64,000 bases of DNA from contig NC_052510.1 of the NCBI RefSeq assembly GCF_014356525.2, positions 19,928,532 through 19,992,531 on the forward strand. Reading direction: 5' to 3'. The stretch's first letter is position 1; every line of letters starts with the position of its first letter. Shown in pieces: positions 52,330-63,502 of this stretch. The translations under genes were made by a program, and so were the position numbers. The DNA comes from Nilaparvata lugens (Eukaryota; Arthropoda; Insecta; Hemiptera; Delphacidae). The notes beneath the pieces are model-generated. The model saw only the letters and a program-made list of their open reading frames with translations. It ran no database searches and had not been told where the DNA came from.

Positions 52330-53790
52330 TCTGAGTACATTTTTGCCCACACCTTCTTCTAGCAGAATTCCCAGTGTCGCTCTGGGCCGGCTAGACTCAG
52401 TCAGCGACTGGGGTGGGCCGCAGCAGGGGACGGGAGACTTGGTGGGGCATCCATCAACCACCCTCGTTCGAGTCAGGGGTTCAAACAGGGTCCTGAGCAC
52501 CTTGGAGAAATGCTTCCCTCTTCGAGGTAAGAGGGGCCGTGCTTTCACAGGGTTGGGCATGGAGTGAGAGGAACAGGAACAATCTGGTGTCGGCCGTGAG
52601 GGGGGTCTCTGTTACAGGAGTAATGTTCCTGATTGTCACTAGATATCATCCTGCTATTGGGATCCGAATTAGCAAGCTTTAAGGGCCTCGGAACTGGTAG
52701 CTGTAGTCTGTCACCGGGTCCCTAACCCTGGGCACCGGCAGTTTCCAGTGGCCAGGATCGCGTCACGAGGTCATGAAAGGCCTTCCCAAGCCTTTATCAA
52801 GGTCCTCTTGCTATTATAAGACGAAATAGCAAGCTATAGGAGCCCTTGCACCAGGCTTCACCTCTGATCGCCGGGTCCCTAACCTTTGGGCACCGGCTAT
52901 TTCCTGGGGCCAGGATCGTGTGTCAGGTTCGAGAAAGCCTTTCTCAAGCCTTACTCAAGGTCCTCTTGCTATTCTAGTGCAAATAGCAAGGTAAGAGAGC
53001 CCTTGCACTGGGCTTCACCTCTGATCACCGGGTCCCTAATCTTGGGCACCGGCTATTTCCTGGGGCCAGGTTCGTGTGTCGGGGTCGAGAAAGGCCTTCC
53101 CAAGCCTTACTCGAGGTCCTCTTGCTTCCCCTATTGGGAATAGCAAGGTAGGAAAGTCCCTTACACTCGCCATCGATGCTGGTCACTGGGTCCCTAACCT
53201 TGGGCACCAGCTATTTCGAGGGTCCAGGATCACGTCTCGAGGTCGAGAAAGGGCTCCCTGAGCCTTATTCGAGGTCCTCTTACCTTTCCTGGTCCTCACG
53301 ATGATGTACCAGGGTCCAGTTAGGTTTTAGCCAAAACCTGACTTGTCACCACTGGTTGAAACAGGCAGGTTGCTGCCATAAGTCATCAAAATGGTCAAAC
53401 AACACTCGCCCGAAGTGAGTGCTGAATCTCGGAGCTTCCAGTGTCTTCGATTAACTCCCATTAACCTCAGACACAACTCCTAGTAGTCGAAGGAGTTGGA
53501 GTACACTCAGGATACGAGCTGTACTAAGTTGCTAGCTGCACACTGCTTCCTTCACTCTCTCTGCAGACCGCTCTCACTGGACACCCGCACTAGACTGAGC
53601 TCCTACTAGCCCTTCACGAGCCTCCCTCAGTGGCCGAGAGGAAGGGGGTAGGATGCGCGGCACTGCTGAGCGGTAGCCCAGCGGCCGGGCTGCTTGTTGG
53701 ACTCCGAGATTTGATCAAGAGATAACCAAGCATCTTTAGAACAAGCCCTAAACTCAATTAACCTCACTAGTTACAATATACATCGTGACA
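52330..53790 (-). repeat. Gypsy element 5' LTR
   Basis: 1461 bp. Holds about four tandem 157-bp units (about 52700-53330) like the other LTR. The two LTRs differ at many places including small indels, clearly more than the LARD or errantivirus LTR pairs, so this insertion looks older or the repeats have evolved quickly. Confidence 0.88.
52700..53330. repeat. Tandem 157-bp repeats in the 5' LTR
   Basis: Units start near 52709, 52868, 53025 and 53182 and have the same sequence family as those at 47636-48262. Confidence 0.88.
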
Positions 53791-53794
53791 GTAT

Positions 53795-54322
53795 CATTGC
53801 CCCGAAAAGACAATTTTTCTGATTTGGGTCAATCCCTATTTCAAGCCAAAAAACGCTTTGATTCATTGGAAATTAAGCTGTCTAAGAATCCTGAATTGAA
53901 ATCTCAGTACACTGAATTCATGCAGGAATATTAAGAGTTAGGACATATGAGTCCTGTTGACCCTCCTACTTCCAGTGAGAAGACTTATCACATTCCACAT
54001 CATGTGGTACTCAATGCCCTTCCAGTCAAAACAATCAACTCAAAACATATTAATCATATTCAATGTTGGAACAGAATACATGAATAAGCAATTGTGGGAA
54101 CAATGGTCACATGAGTACCTTGTGACTCTTCAGAAGAAACACAAATGGACATCTCCCTCAGATAATATTAAAATTGGCACTTTGGTTCTGTTGAAAGACC
54201 CTGGCACTCCCCCAGCCGTTTGGAGGCTTGGCCGTATAACAAATGTTGTGAGTGGCTCTGATGGTAAGGTCAGAGTGATCTCTGTGTCCACTGGGTCAGG
54301 AGTCTATGAACGCGCTTTCTAG
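53795..54322 (+). pseudogene. BEL/Pao pol remnants: RT start joined to integrase end
   Basis: 53800-54000 continues the BEL polyprotein after the Gypsy insertion (LPRKDNFSDLGQSL, then FDSLEIKLSKNPELKSQYTEF), the beginning of RT. From about 54040 the sequence is the C-terminal end of integrase (YMNKQLWEQWSHEYLVTLQ, then LVLLKDPGTPPAVWRLGRI and GSDGKVRVISV). RT core, RNase H and the integrase catalytic core are missing, so about 3 kb of pol was deleted at about 54010-54040. A stop at 53932 also breaks it. Confidence 0.85.
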
Positions 54323-54391
54323 TGTGGCTCCACTTCCATTTGATGATGAAATGGACAACACACTCATCTAACATATTTTTTATTTTTCATT

Positions 54392-55196
54392 TGTTGGAAA
54401 ATTCACGAATTTCCCAACAGAGCTCAGTCTATGTTAGATTTTGTCTGCCATCCATTCTTCACTTATCAACTTTTTCGTAGTAGTCGCGCTGGCAGTGACT
54501 TTACTGCATCGTAGTTGTTAACCACTAATATCCACATTGTTGCCGTTTTTCTTCCCTTGGAACGACTTCATCATTTTGGATCCTTGCTCAACTCCATGTT
54601 TCTCTTGATTTGTGAGAACATTTGCTACTCCGGTAGTCCTGCCTCTGCTGCAGTTTCCCATTGACATGTCCTGGCCTGGGCATGTCCTATCTCTTGGCAC
54701 TTTGAAGCTGCTAACCTTACATTGAGCTAAGTATTTTGTATTAAATTTACCTTTCCTTTTACATATACATATCATCTACTGTTTTTGATTTTCAAAATAG
54801 TTAACCTGAAAATCAGATTTTATTGACCATTTATTCATAGGCCAGTTACATTGTGTCATTTTGAAATTTAGCAACTTTTTTCACATTGCCATTCACTGGT
54901 TCAAACCTGAATTATCATGTATTTTGTACACTAAATTTTTGTGAATCTTTTCAATTATCTATCATTCTAGTCAAAGCTATTAGAATTTGACTATTGATTA
55001 CAATTATCAGCTTCAATTATTTTGGTTCTTAGTTCCATTCTCTTGTTTGGATTTGTAAGAATTTCCATCATGAATGTTAACGTTTGGCAATTCCAAGCCT
55101 TTTTTACAAACTCTAGTTAATCAATTCAATTATAACAGCCTCAATCAATTTGTTCTTAAGTCTATTCTCTAGGGATGGGTATCGATGTTTTTAACA
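54392..55196 (+). repeat. BEL/Pao 3' LTR
   Basis: Starts TGTTGGAAAATTCACG with a short inverted repeat (TTGGGAAATTC later). Its end matches the 5' LTR to TTTTTAACA. Compared with the 5' copy it lacks 637 bp. It is followed by repeats of TCGATGTTTTT (55180-55265). Confidence 0.85.
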
Positions 55197-56100
55197 TCGA
55201 TGTTCACTGTTCGATGTTTTTCACTTATCGATGGTTTTACCTAGACATCAGTCATCCGATGTTTTTCCCAAACTAAAAAGTAAAAACAATAATTCTAATA
55301 TTTGAATTTGATACAAGTTTTTTTCCATTTTTTTGTTTGAAGAGGATTATCTTGGGAGCAATAAGCAATATATCATTATCTTTGATTATAATCATTATCT
55401 TTATCATATTTAGTGTAGTATTCTGTTTAGTGTTTTTCGTGAATATAGATCACTCTTGTGAAAGATCTCGCATAAGTTTTGATTTCCGGCATATTGCTAT
55501 TTTTATTTTTCAATCAGGCTCTCTGAATTTTGATGTGAGACTGTTGGATACTCTTGAAGATTTACATTACTTCTGTGGTCCGTGTCAAGGTTGAATAGTT
55601 AGTTATTTAGAATTGAATAAGAGGTCGGATTCTTCGTTTCTTAGGAAGAAAGAGTTTTTTCTTACCACAATTATTCCCTCAACATGTGTTTAACACTAAT
55701 TAATCTAGCTCTGGAAAAGAGGTCCTCGTATTGTAAGGAGTGCAGATATCCATATAAAAAAACTTAATCCATTTTCATTTCCTAAAAAATATATCAGGTG
55801 TATGATAGATGATTCCTAAAAAATCTATTGAATGAATACGATATGAGTATCAATGATTACAGAAATTAGCTAAGGGTGAAATTTCAAGACCGAATCCTCG
55901 AGGATATCCCGAGAGGTTTCAGACTAGACCATGAAGATGACAAATCTTGTGAAATAGAGTTGATGTATCTTTCTAGTCACAACCTGACTTCAATTATTCG
56001 AAAGACTGTTACTTGAATACCACAAGTCCAAAATTGCTGTGATTCCAGTTAGTAACTGTTAAAATACTGGAACAATAGCTCTAGATAAAATTGTAGTCAC
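55197..56100. other. Intergenic DNA after the BEL element
   Basis: Begins with four irregular copies of a TCGATGTTTTT-like motif (about 55183-55265). The rest is AT-rich with no recognisable gene. Confidence 0.6.
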
Positions 56101-56201
56101 TTTTATCAATTGTAGTCATCATTCATTTGTAATCATTCACATAACCTCACATATTCATAGTCATTTCACTGCACTTGCACCGTTATACCATCCAATAAAT
56201 C

Positions 56202-56523
56202 ATGGAAGAACTGCACAGCATCCTGGAGCCCACATCGGCGACTTCAAAGATGGAAGATGTCGCGCGGGAGAAACGCCCATGTACCACCATTCCAGAAGTC
56301 CGGACGTCCGCACCTCACACCACAGAATTCCCGCCGCCGACTGAAGACCATACACCCGCTTCCGTGCCAGATATGAACACCCTCCTGGAAGCAATAAACA
56401 ATCTGTGTAAACAAGACAAACAAGCACGTGAAGAACTAAAGAAAGTAAATGAACAGGGTTTAGAGAAACTGGATCAAAAGTTGAAGGGAGCAACGGAGGA
56501 AATCAGGATGTTAGGACGGTGAA
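56202..56523 (+). pseudogene. Second copy of the LARD gag-like N-terminal domain
   Basis: 106 codons from ATG 56202. The first 60 residues resemble the N-terminus of the ORF at 30068-31246 (SKMEDVAREKRPC against SETEDVARDKRPC; PPTEDHTP in both), and the sequence upstream of the ATG is similar as well. A coiled-coil stretch follows (NNLCKQDKQAREELKKVNEQ). It stops at 56521-56523 without the basic repeats. Plus orientation, opposite to the first copy. About 130 bp downstream it joins a minus-strand LINE. Confidence 0.75.
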
Positions 56524-56669
56524 TCAAGGAGAAATTTCAGACAATTAAAATCAATATTGGACCAGTGATTGAACCCATGCATGCGGAAGCAGACATACTC
56601 AAGGAGAAAGTCATCAAACAAGCAAGCAAACATGCTAGACGATCTAGCAAGCATGCTAGATTGAAATCT

Positions 56670-57121
56670 CCTACAATTAACAAATCATGAGAGTAAATTT
56701 CATTGCATCCCTCAATGAAATCAAAGAAGTCACAATAGTCAACCAGGTTAGATTCGGGAGCAAAATAAACAACACAGATAGAAACGATCTTATCTTGGAT
56801 GGATAGCTTGACAAACACCGATTCATAGCGCGCAGTAGCACGAGAATGAATGAGTCGAGATGACCACTTATCAGCCACAGCGCAAAGAACCCCCCCACCA
56901 CAGCGCTTACCAGATACAATCCTATCACGGTCACATCTGTAAACACGATATCGAGCATCGAACAGCTCGCTATCATGAATTTCATCACTCAGCCAGGTTT
57001 CAGTTAAAGCAACAATGTCAAAACTTTCACCCAGCACAGACTTTAGTAATTCGTGAGTCTTTGTGCGACAACCTCTAATATTCTGATAATTTAATTTAAC
57101 TAAGAGAGAGTTAGAATTCAA
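56670..57121 (-). pseudogene. LINE ORF2 endonuclease, N-terminal part
   Basis: From 57121: NYQNIRGCRTKTHELLKSV, DIVALTETWLSDEI (catalytic Glu), GGGVLCAVADKWSS, LLIVGDFN. At about 56665 the similarity ends. The frame then reads through Leu/Ala/Cys-rich junk (LACLLDRLACLLACL) that comes from short CTAGCATGCTTG repeats. Confidence 0.85.
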
Positions 57122-57276
57122 AACAAATAATTAATTTCAAAAAAGAATAGAACAACGGCAAGAATTTGAATATTTTGCGACTGAGTAGCGGAAGACAGGA
57201 GAAACAACGGAATGGATTGATTACAGCCTTATCAGACAGTCGAAAATAAAATTCTCGTATCAGACAAGGCACTGTG

Positions 57277-58236
57277 TTAAACTCGGTTACCTGCAAGTTT
57301 TTCAATATCACTATCAGTTTTGATAACGCAAATAGTTGAAGTCTCGTCTCTTCTAATCTTAATGTTACCTGTTCTATCTATCCATAGAAACTTAAAGTTC
57401 AGTTCTTTTTTAACTTTTTTTGCCTTTGCAAATAAAATAGCTCTCTCTTGACAGAGAGACTGATTAATATAAATCGGAGTATCAGACGCCAATCCCAAGT
57501 GTCTGGTTGACAGAGTCCTCTTCACACGACGCCTCTCCATGATCCTCTCCTTCACTGTACGGTGGACAAATTTAACTATAATTCCAGGCGATGGGCGGTT
57601 GTTCTTCTGCTTCAGTCGATGACAAGCAACGATCATATCCTCCTTGATAGGGACATCTAGCGCCTTTCCAATCTCCATAACGATTCCGGCGACGTTTTCG
57701 TTCTGGGAGCCAGGTATTCCATGGATTTCTAGAGTATTTGATCTTGAATACTGCTCCAAATCAGTCAATCTCACTGAAAGTTCTGTTATCTTTTTAGACA
57801 ATGCCAACTTATCCGATTTGAGAGATTCAATGATTTGATTCTGCTTTTCAATGATGAGTTGTTGAGCAGATAATAGTGCGGCGTTCTCGTCGAGCTTCTC
57901 GTGACACGATTCGAGTGACTTACCCAAGTCGGTTTCGATACGCTTTAATCCAGAATCGAGTTTTTCACCCAAGTCCTTTATTAGGATTTTTAAACTTGCA
58001 ATTTCATTATTCGAATCCTGACTTAACGCATCACCACCGTCGCTATAACTACGACTCAACCGACGATCGTGAGCACAATCATTACGTCCGGATGTTTCAT
58101 AAACACTCAACTCTGTTTCACCAAAACCCACGCACTGTCCATGGAAATTCTCCCTGCACTCACTACACTGAATTTTGTTCGTAGCCTTGTCCTTCGAAGA
58201 CCGCACGATCAATTTGTTGCATTTATGGCAATTCAT
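57277..58236 (-). CDS. LINE ORF1 protein with zinc finger, coiled coil and RNA-binding region
   Basis: 319 residues from ATG 58236. The N-terminal CNKLIVRSS, CSECRENFHGQC form a PHD-like zinc-finger half (Cys and His at residues about 3-31). Residues about 75-160 are a long coiled coil (LGEKLDSGLKRIETDLGKSL, then KITELSVRLTDLEQYSR). A domain with LEIHGIPGSQNENV and VACHRLKQKNNRPSPGIIVK follows, the RRM-like plus C-terminal region of LINE ORF1 proteins. The frame is intact over its full length. It would bind its RNA as a trimer-like RNP in other LINEs; here inferred. Confidence 0.85.
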   Translation of the reverse strand: MNCHKCNKLIVRSSKDKATNKIQCSECRENFHGQCVGFGETELSVYETSGRNDCAHDRRLSRSYSDGGDALSQDSNNEIASLKILIKDLGEKLDSGLKRIETDLGKSLESCHEKLDENAALLSAQQLIIEKQNQIIESLKSDKLALSKKITELSVRLTDLEQYSRSNTLEIHGIPGSQNENVAGIVMEIGKALDVPIKEDMIVACHRLKQKNNRPSPGIIVKFVHRTVKERIMERRRVKRTLSTRHLGLASDTPIYINQSLCQERAILFAKAKKVKKELNFKFLWIDRTGNIKIRRDETSTICVIKTDSDIEKLAGNRV

Positions 58237-58380
58237 ACTGACTAGACACGCTCACTTTTAGATAGATAACGGAGCTCAATCGCTTTACGTCCGCTCTCAT
58301 CAGAGTCTGATTGATAACTAACTGCTATAGTCTGATAACTATAAGTAGGTGGTGGAAGCGAGAAAGTTTCCCCGTTAATT

Positions 58381-60259
58381 TTATATAAAATTATAACGCA
58401 TTACGATGCCCCATGATTCTGAGAGAATTGATAGGCCTATTCAAAAGAGAAACAAATCTTCGCGATGTTTCTAATTTTATCATAAAAGTTAAATTTCCTC
58501 TTAATCCTTCAACCCTGAAGCTTTTTTAGTAGGTACTACAAGGATATCGGGGATGATATTTTACATCCAATTCTGACGTTGAATTGGAAATTTTAGAAAG
58601 TTGCAATTTTACACGATTTGGCAACCTTGTAATTTCTTCGGATGGAGGGCCAAGTCTCAACTTATTTTACATAAACTATAGTTGAGAGCGCCTTTTACAT
58701 GGCGTCGTGCGTCCAGCATGGCATGCGTGTGTGTTCGCCACACGAAATTGACGATGATGGAGGCGGCCCTTCAGCCTGTGGCATATTATGTTGATCGCAT
58801 CAGCCGTCACATTGACACCCACCGCCGCCGCCGCCACCACACACGTCTTCACCACCAAGCTGGTCATGTCCTCCTCCTCCATCACCGGTAACCCATGCAT
58901 CTGGATAGTACTCCCCCTGCATCCATACTGCTCCAGCCTATCTGTAGCCTATTATATATTTAGGGGTGAAAGGACGCACCCATACCCAAAATTTCTAAAA
59001 CACATCATCAATTACAAATACTAGATAGGCCTATACTATGAGCTCGATTTAGAATGATATACTATGTTTGCTACAATATTTATTCATAATTATACTATTG
59101 TACACTAACAGCATCTAGTTACTATTTTGGACTTTCTGAAGTAAACATGTTTTCTAAAAAAAGATAAATAAACGAAAATAAGTTTTTCTTGCTGAATTTT
59201 CCTTCTCGTGAGATACGCTGGATTATCCCACACATGCACTCGTTCACTCTCTTCCATTACGGTGTCGACAGGCGACAAAATTTCCAGCCTGTTTTTCCAA
59301 GGACGTGTTTATCTTTTTAATGTCCTTCAGCAAGTTATCCCAGGCTTGATACCTAGTGCAATCGAATTTTCATATCATAAACCTACTTTGTTCCAAATTT
59401 CGTGAGAATCGTTAGAGCCGTTTTCGAGATCCGTTCACATACAGATATATAAACATCTAAACATATCAACAGAAATTGCTCGTTTAATAGTATAGGATTC
59501 TTATCGAGATTATCCTTATTTTTTGAGGTGTAGATCTTGTGCGTTATTGAGGGGGATCTTGTCCAGCCCGGATTTCTCAGAGTTTGGGAAATTGACCTTC
59601 TGGTAGAGGATTTATCCATAGTGTGGAATTCGGCTTTCCAATACTAATTAGTTCAATCAAAGTTATGGTGCGTAATTCAGCTTTTCACACTAATTTTCTG
59701 GAGGGAGGAGGCTTTCTGAATCTTCTGTGCCATAAGAACTGATGTAGAATAAAATGTACCTTCAGTATAATCAGCAGGCTTGCTGCAAAATGCGTTTCGA
59801 TTGTTGCAGTAATGCAGAGCTGTGTGTGGATTGGAGTGGAGTTGAGGTTGGATGCGCGGCGCGGTCTCTCAGCAGAGTAGACTTGGAGAACAGCCTTTTT
59901 TGATGATTGCAAACCGCTTCAGTTGTGTTCGCGACTCCGGCTCGAGCAGAAGATAGCATCCATCTGCCGCCGAAAGTTACTTCTCTCTCGGCCACATTTC
60001 GTGATCATACATAAAAACAATCGTCTTTCTCACTCTAATAGTTCATACTCTACATACCGTGATTGAAATTATATTTACATTATTCACTTCAGCTTGAAAA
60101 AACGTTCATGATTGAAATGACTTGAAGCCGCGTATCTTCGTGTGATTATCATTATTTGTATTTAGAACATTATATTGTTGATCGTCGGCAAAATAATTGG
60201 AGTGGATTCAAGTTTAAAAATTTATTATTTTTTATACTTCCAAACAGTTTTCCGCCAGC
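58381..60259. other. Intergenic DNA, GC-rich patches and possible promoter
   Basis: Contains a GC-rich block at about 58676-58910 with a (CCG)n stretch, where minus-strand and plus-strand frames are both open without recognisable motifs. Also a retroposon tail at 59380-59503. A GC-rich patch at about 59820-59995 lies upstream of the candidate start exon at 60260. Confidence 0.5.
59380..59503 (+). repeat. 3' end of an RTE-type LINE or related SINE
   Basis: Reads TTTGTTCCAAATTTCGTGAG, then CGTTAGAGCCGTTTTCGAGA, a phrase widely seen at 3' ends of insect RTE-like retroposons, and ends in TATATAAACATCTAAACATA-like AT repeats. Family call from recognition only. Confidence 0.4.
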
Positions 60260-60278
60260 ATGACTCAACAGCAGAATG
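60260..60278 (+). CDS. Candidate first coding exon of a host gene
   Basis: ATG at 60260 in the context CCGCCAGCATGA, followed by ACT CAA CAG CAG AAT G and a GTGAGC donor at 60279. It would encode only MTQQQN plus one base. The upstream 300 bp are GC-richer and compatible with a 5' UTR and promoter. I cannot name the gene, because no further exon is visible to 64000. It could be chance. Confidence 0.3.
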
Positions 60279-62082
60279 GTGAGCTAACAAAAATATATTT
60301 AATTGCTTATCAGATTAGTAGAGTTTTGAGCAGAATGATAATGATGAGAAAAGTAGAAAAAAATACCGGTAGCAGTTCCTCTTTCTTTCATCATTTTTAA
60401 AATTTGTATACCGTAGTTCAAAAGCATAATGAAAATTATGAGAAACGAATTACTTTCATAAAAATACCGGTAATTATTTCCTATTTATTCTATTCTATTA
60501 TTATTCATTGGTTTATTAATTTGTTGTTTATAATACTATCTTATTCTCCCTCACTCAGTTCTAAACGGTAATCTTGAGTATGAAATTCGATATTTTCATT
60601 TCTATTGAGATTGTTTGAACTCATAATGCTAATAATCTTTGAAACAATATCGTTCTCATTTGAATATGATGAATTATTTTTAATACTCAATTAGTAGATT
60701 CGTGCACTGTATGACTAATATAGAATTACAATTAAGAGCGCGGTGAAGGATTGAAGTTATTCAAACTCAAATTCATCAATCAATATTCAGTTTAATCAGT
60801 TGAATGTATCAGTTGGAACAATCTCTTAATAACAAACAAGGCTACTAAAATAGTTGTAAAATGAATGTTTTTCTTAAAACTCAAAACATATTTAATTTTA
60901 GTAGGACAGAAAACGTGAATATTTCTCTTATATTTAAAAAGTGTAGTTTTTGATAGGCCTACAGCGGTTACAGTAATTATAATTTCATATCTTATCTCAT
61001 CTAATTTATTTGTTATATATTTATCAACAGATAAATGCATCAATAAACAGAAGATTTCAAGTCCTCTTCTATGAATAGTTAGAATAGAAACAATGAAATA
61101 ATAAAATAGAATCTACAATTTTTTGAAATGAGAATTTTTTTTTATTATAATAAATTTATATAAGTCTCATGTATTTGAAGAATTTATATACTGAACTGTC
61201 ACAATGTTTTTTTTTCTTGTAATAATACGGTAACTTTTATAACCATACTACCCACCACATATACACGCTCGTGCTTCTTTTTCTTGTCTGTGCTAGTGCT
61301 TGTGTGGCTACTCATATGTTGTACTATCTACTGTTACTAATACGATGCGTTAATTACTCTAAATAGGACAAATACCCATTATATTCGCAATAATTAGGTT
61401 ATAAGAACTTGTATATCGTATTACTTATTTTCAGTTTACATTATGTTAACATAACAATATGCTCAGCACTTGTAGAAGGTGCTCGCCAGCTCACTAGGCT
61501 ACTTATTTACTTATGTGATCTCTGATGAGAAAGCCAAATGAATTATTGTTATTGTTGTAGTCTACAGTCTTGAGTGTTACAAAACGGAATCAAATAGCTT
61601 CCTCATTATTTTCATATTCATATGAATGCCGGTGGTCAGATGTCCGACTAGCCGTAAATATTTGTGGCCTTGAAATACAGTTGCAGCAGTGTTTTTCATT
61701 ATTGTTTATATAATAATAGACTCATTACTGGTTACCTGAAGGATAGAAGGATATAGCCTAGATGACCGTTATAGATAGGTGCTTACCAGCATCTCACAGT
61801 AGATTCCTCTAGGACTAGGTCGTTGGTATCATAGATTGGTGTCTTCACTATTATTGGCTTTTGCTCTGTGTTTTTTTTTAAATCTTAAAAAATGTGTGGT
61901 ACGCTCACAGCACGTACTTTCCATGCTGTTGTAATAATTTGTTCATACTGCATTAATTTTCTTTTATTTTCGCATATCAATACAATTTATTCGCACCTCT
62001 GATGCAATAGGCATATACACATTCAAAAAATAATAGAACGAATTGAAAATTAATAATAATTTATATTTGGTCAATTTTTACT

Positions 62083-62880
62083 TTCCTTGCCCTATTACCA
62101 TAGGTAAGGAAAGTATTGCTTTCCGAAAAAAATTAAGGTACCCCAATTTCTAAATTTCTATACCTTTCAAGGTCCCCTGAGTCCAAAAAACTGGTTTTTG
62201 GGTATTGGTCTGTATGTGTGTGTGTGTGTGTATGAGTGTATGTGCGTCTGTGTACACGATATCTCATCTCCCAAACAACGGAATGACTTGAAATTTGGAA
62301 CTTAAGGTCCTTTCACTATAAGGATCCGACACGAACAATTTCGATCAAATGCAATTCAAGATGGCGGCTAAAATGGCGAAAATGTTGTCAAAAACAGGGT
62401 TTTTCGTGATTTTCTCGGAAACGGCTCCAACGGTTTTCAAATTCATACTTAAAATAGTCATCGATAAGCTCTATCAACTGCCACAAGTCCCATATCTGTA
62501 AAAATTTCAGGAGCTCCGCCCCATCAATGCAGATAGATTCCCAATTATCAGGATTCAGATACAATTGAAACAAAAAAAATCAAGTGGAGTAGATTGAGCA
62601 TGAAAATCTCTACAATTAATATTCAGTAACATTTTCACCTAAAATTTAAAATAATCTTTAAATTCGAGAAAATGTGATTATTCAATTGCAAATTATTGTT
62701 GATTCTATTAAATCATTCACTATGAAGAAATAGCAGACCTCATATGTGTCTCCAGCGTTATTGCCCTGTCACCAGCTGGCTCAAATATTTGAATAGTAGA
62801 CTTGAGATGCGCGGGAACACTAGCGTCAGTGATCAATTTTCATAACGGCAAGGAAAGTTGTGTGAGTGCGCCACACCAGA
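62083..62880. repeat. Interspersed repeat with terminal hairpin and internal (TG)n
   Basis: Begins with the hairpin CTTTCCTTGCC/GGTAAGGAAAG and ends with CAAGGAAAGTTGTGTGAGTG. In between are a (TG)n at about 62215-62232, the phrases GATATCTCATCTCCCAA and ATGACTTGAAATTTGG, and AAGATGGCGGC. The CTTTCCTTGCC start and the GGCAAGGAAAG end make an 11-bp inverted pair. No ORF. Non-autonomous element of unclear class. Confidence 0.55.
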
Positions 62881-63345
62881 TTTTTAGTTTTGACCTCGCA
62901 GCAGGCGGCTCTCAGGTTTCCCTTGCCGGCTGTGCCAACAAGTAAAATGTATTTTGTTCCACTGTATAAACTTAGTCAAGAACAACTGAGTCATCAATAG
63001 AATTATAGGACCCGAATTATGTTGTTTCCACTGTATAAATTTTAACTGTAACACACAGGGCAATTTTTCATTGTGAGGTTACAAGATCGCCTCTATTGTA
63101 GCATTACCTGAATTCTCAAATCTTAAATCTCCAATCTTTTCAATTTTATCTCAGAATGATACAGCGACACAATTTTTATCTTAGTAGTGGTTGAGGAATT
63201 TTTGTGATATGATCGTTCTCATCCAGTATATAGGCTATTTACCAGTAGCTATCCACCTTCTAAAGTATATTACCGGCATATTGGTAGTTACATTGTACAT
63301 TACATGTATTTGAAAAAAACATTCATACAACCAAAATTGTTTTTG

Positions 63346-63502
63346 GCCCGGTTGCACAAAAGCTGTTGAATTTTATAATCATGATTGAATACCGCGAGAA
63401 CCAATCAGAGAAAGCTTTTTCGAAAAGAAGCTAGGCTTCTCTGATTTGTTTTCGTAGAATTTAATCACGATTAAAATTTGATAAGCTTTTGTGCAACCGG
63501 CA
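63346..63502. mobile_element. MITE with GCCCGGTTGCACAAAAGC ends
   Basis: Inverted ends GCCCGGTTGCACAAAAGCT and the complement GTGCCGGTTGCACAAAAGCT. An inner inverted pair is formed by TTTTATAATCATGATT and AATCACGATTAAAATTT. 157 bp, no ORF. Confidence 0.82.

Larger units (their letters stand above)
47249..53790 (-). mobile_element. Ty3/Gypsy LTR retrotransposon nested in BEL pol
   Basis: LTRs at 47249-48557 and 52330-53790 are flanked by GTAT on both sides (47245-47248 and 53791-53794), a 4-bp target duplication. The minus-strand interior has PBS, gag-like region, zinc knuckle, two retropepsin-like motifs, RT and RNase H, and only a remnant of integrase. Several stops and frameshifts and a minisatellite make it defective. 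LTR termini are TGTCACG and CTCAGA, so the 3' terminus is not the canonical CA. Confidence 0.92.
44022..55196 (+). mobile_element. BEL/Pao LTR retrotransposon, pol-deleted, with nested Gypsy element
   Basis: Direct repeats at 44022-45420 and 54392-55196 bound a Gag-protease coding region typical of BEL/Pao. Only the very start and the C-terminal end of the remaining pol survive. The insertion 47249-53790 separates them. The 5' LTR lacks its first 40 bases or so, replaced by or lost beside a MITE. Flank comparison for a target duplication is therefore impossible. Confidence 0.88.
56660..58380 (-). mobile_element. LINE fragment with ORF1 and start of ORF2, RT missing
   Basis: Minus strand: 5' untranslated part to about 58380, an intact-looking ORF1, and the first 150 codons of ORF2 endonuclease, which ends at the GDFN motif near 56670. 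The rest of ORF2 is absent. It is a 3'-truncated LINE, the opposite of the usual 5' truncation, so a secondary deletion or rearrangement is likely. Confidence 0.82.

Noticed and set aside
58676..58900. Small GC-rich gene on either strand
   Set aside because: Frames are open on both strands through a (CCG)n-like block; compositional, with no conserved motif.
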